6,218 nt of DNA from an uncultured Ruminococcus sp. (lineage in GTDB: Bacteria > Bacillota > Clostridia > Oscillospirales > Ruminococcaceae). Shown here in pieces: positions 5,324-6,218 of this stretch. The translations under genes and the position numbers were made by a program. The stretch's first letter is position 1. Each line of letters starts with the position of its first letter. The notes below the pieces were generated by a model, which saw only the letters and a program-made list of their open reading frames with translations, had not been told where the DNA came from and searched no databases. The DNA is taken from positions 1 through 6,218 of the forward strand of contig CAMWVM010000104.1 in the NCBI GenBank assembly GCA_947177715.1, read 5' to 3'.

Positions 5324-6180
5324 TTGAAAAAATATGACAGCACTAAAATTAAAAATATAAGCGTAGCAGGACACGCCGGATCAGGCAAAACCTCGCTTAC
5401 TGAGGCTTTGCTTTTCAAGAGCGGCACAACTGACAGACTTGGCAAGGTTGCTGACGGAAACACTGTTTCGGACTATACAGCAGAAGAAATAAAGAGAAAA
5501 TCGTCTATTTACACATCTCTCGCTTCCCTTGAGAAAGATGAATTTAAAATAAATCTCCTTGATACTCCAGGATTATTTGATTATGAAAGCGGTATGGTTG
5601 AAGGTATTTCTGCAAGCGGATGTGTCATGATTACGGTATCAGGAAAGTCCGGAGTTAAAGTCGGCACTCACAAGGCTTATGATTATGCTGTTGAACACGG
5701 CAAGCCAAGAATGTTTGTTGTTACCAAGCTTGATGATGACAACGCTAACTTTAACAATGTTCTAACTGAACTAAAGGCAGAATTCGGTCCTACGGTCTGC
5801 CCTGTTGTTGTACCTGTTATTGCTGACAGACAGATTGTTTCATATGTAAATCTAATTGAAATGAAAGCTTATAAATATGATGAAAACGGTAACGCTGTTG
5901 AAACTGAAATGCCGACGTCTGAAGTTTCCGATAAGATGGGATATCGTATTGACGGACTTATTGAGGCTGTATCAGAAGCTGTTGCCGAAACTGACGAGGA
6001 GCTTTTTGAAAAATTCTTCTCTGGTGAAGCGTTTACACAAAAAGAACTTATTGACGGCATACACAAGGGTATGAACGAAGGCATTATCACTCCTGTTACA
6101 TGTGTATCTTCCACTACACTTGCAGGAATTGACATGCTTTTAAAAGAAATTTCATTACTGCTTCCTGCACCGTCTGACAA
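5324..6180 (+). CDS. fusA2: Elongation factor G-like translational GTPase (EF-G2 type), 3' truncated
   Basis: This is the GTPase part of an EF-G paralogue; canonical EF-G moves tRNA and mRNA on the ribosome, while the role of this clade is poorly known. G1 is GHAGSGKTSL (16-25), typical of the EF-G2/FusA2 clade rather than the AHIDAGKTT of housekeeping EF-G. DGNTVSDYTAEEIKRKSSI (44-62) covers the switch I region, G3 is DTPGLFDY (80-87) and G4 is TKLD (134-137). The insert to about residue 255 fits the G' domain, and CVSS (260-263) fits G5. The start is TTG with a good ribosome site. The family is about 690 residues, so domains II-V are missing. The TGA at 6182 arises from an adapter-like tail; the genuine frame runs off the end at about 6180. 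Leu84 replaces the catalytic His of DTPGH; related EF-G2 proteins, as I recall, often have Tyr there. No tetracycline-resistance role can be inferred. Confidence 0.9.
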
Positions 6181-6218
6181 CTGACTCTTATACACAACTC
6201 AGAGCCCACGAGACAACA
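6181..6218 (+). other. Adapter-like tail (Tn5/Nextera sequence), probable assembly contamination
   Basis: Bases 6181-6199 match the Tn5 19-bp mosaic end at 17 of 19 positions; the two differences are both A and both agree with the Tn5 outside end. Bases 6200-6214 then match the standard Nextera read-2 adapter extension (ending GAGCCCACGAGAC) at 14 of 15. A natural Tn5 end would not be followed by that extension. The final AACA could be the beginning of an index. This is not genomic sequence and it breaks the EF-G-like gene. Confidence 0.9.

Noticed and set aside
6181..6199. A genuine Tn5 transposon end.
   Set aside because: The sequence continues into the synthetic Nextera read-2 extension, not into IS50 sequence.

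Overview
The window looks like a contig end from a low-GC Gram-positive anaerobe, most likely a gut Clostridia of the Ruminococcaceae/Oscillospiraceae type. This is inferred from AT-rich sequence, strong GGAGG ribosome-binding sites, consensus sigma-A promoters, a Rex repressor and the type of isocitrate dehydrogenase. No species is assigned. The last bases resemble a Tn5/Nextera sequencing adapter, so the right edge is probably an assembly artefact.

Left block (1-4407, all + strand): the 3' part of aconitase, a K+(Na+)/H+ antiporter with two C-terminal RCK_C-like domains, an NADP-dependent isocitrate dehydrogenase of the eukaryote-like dimeric class, and the NADH/NAD+-sensing repressor Rex. 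A hairpin without a good U-tract follows aconitase, there is no terminator between the antiporter and icd, another hairpin without a U-tract lies between icd and rex, and a strong intrinsic terminator closes the block. Aconitase and isocitrate dehydrogenase carry citrate through isocitrate to 2-oxoglutarate, giving NADPH and the glutamate carbon skeleton. Rex would tie transcription to redox state, and the antiporter suggests a link to cation or pH balance.

Middle (4408-5323): a 91-residue orphan protein on the - strand is read from a perfect consensus promoter (TTGACA, 17 bp, TATAAT). Back to back with it is a + strand extended -10 promoter (TGG-TATAAT). This promoter opens onto about 140 bp of locally GC-richer, hairpin-rich sequence ending in seven T, a candidate small RNA or leader that I cannot assign to a known family. 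Beyond it, 5003-5113 holds four copies of TTGCAC in alternating orientation. The rest is AT-rich and ends in the promoter of the last gene.

Right block (5324-6180): the first 285 codons of an EF-G-like translational GTPase (EF-G2/FusA2 type), cut off by the adapter-like tail, which supplies a false stop codon.

The core genes are ordinary. The most interesting part is the 4436-5113 intergenic cassette: orphan gene, compact divergent promoters, candidate structured RNA and inverted-repeat cluster. I see no CRISPR array, transposase, phage gene, tRNA or rRNA.
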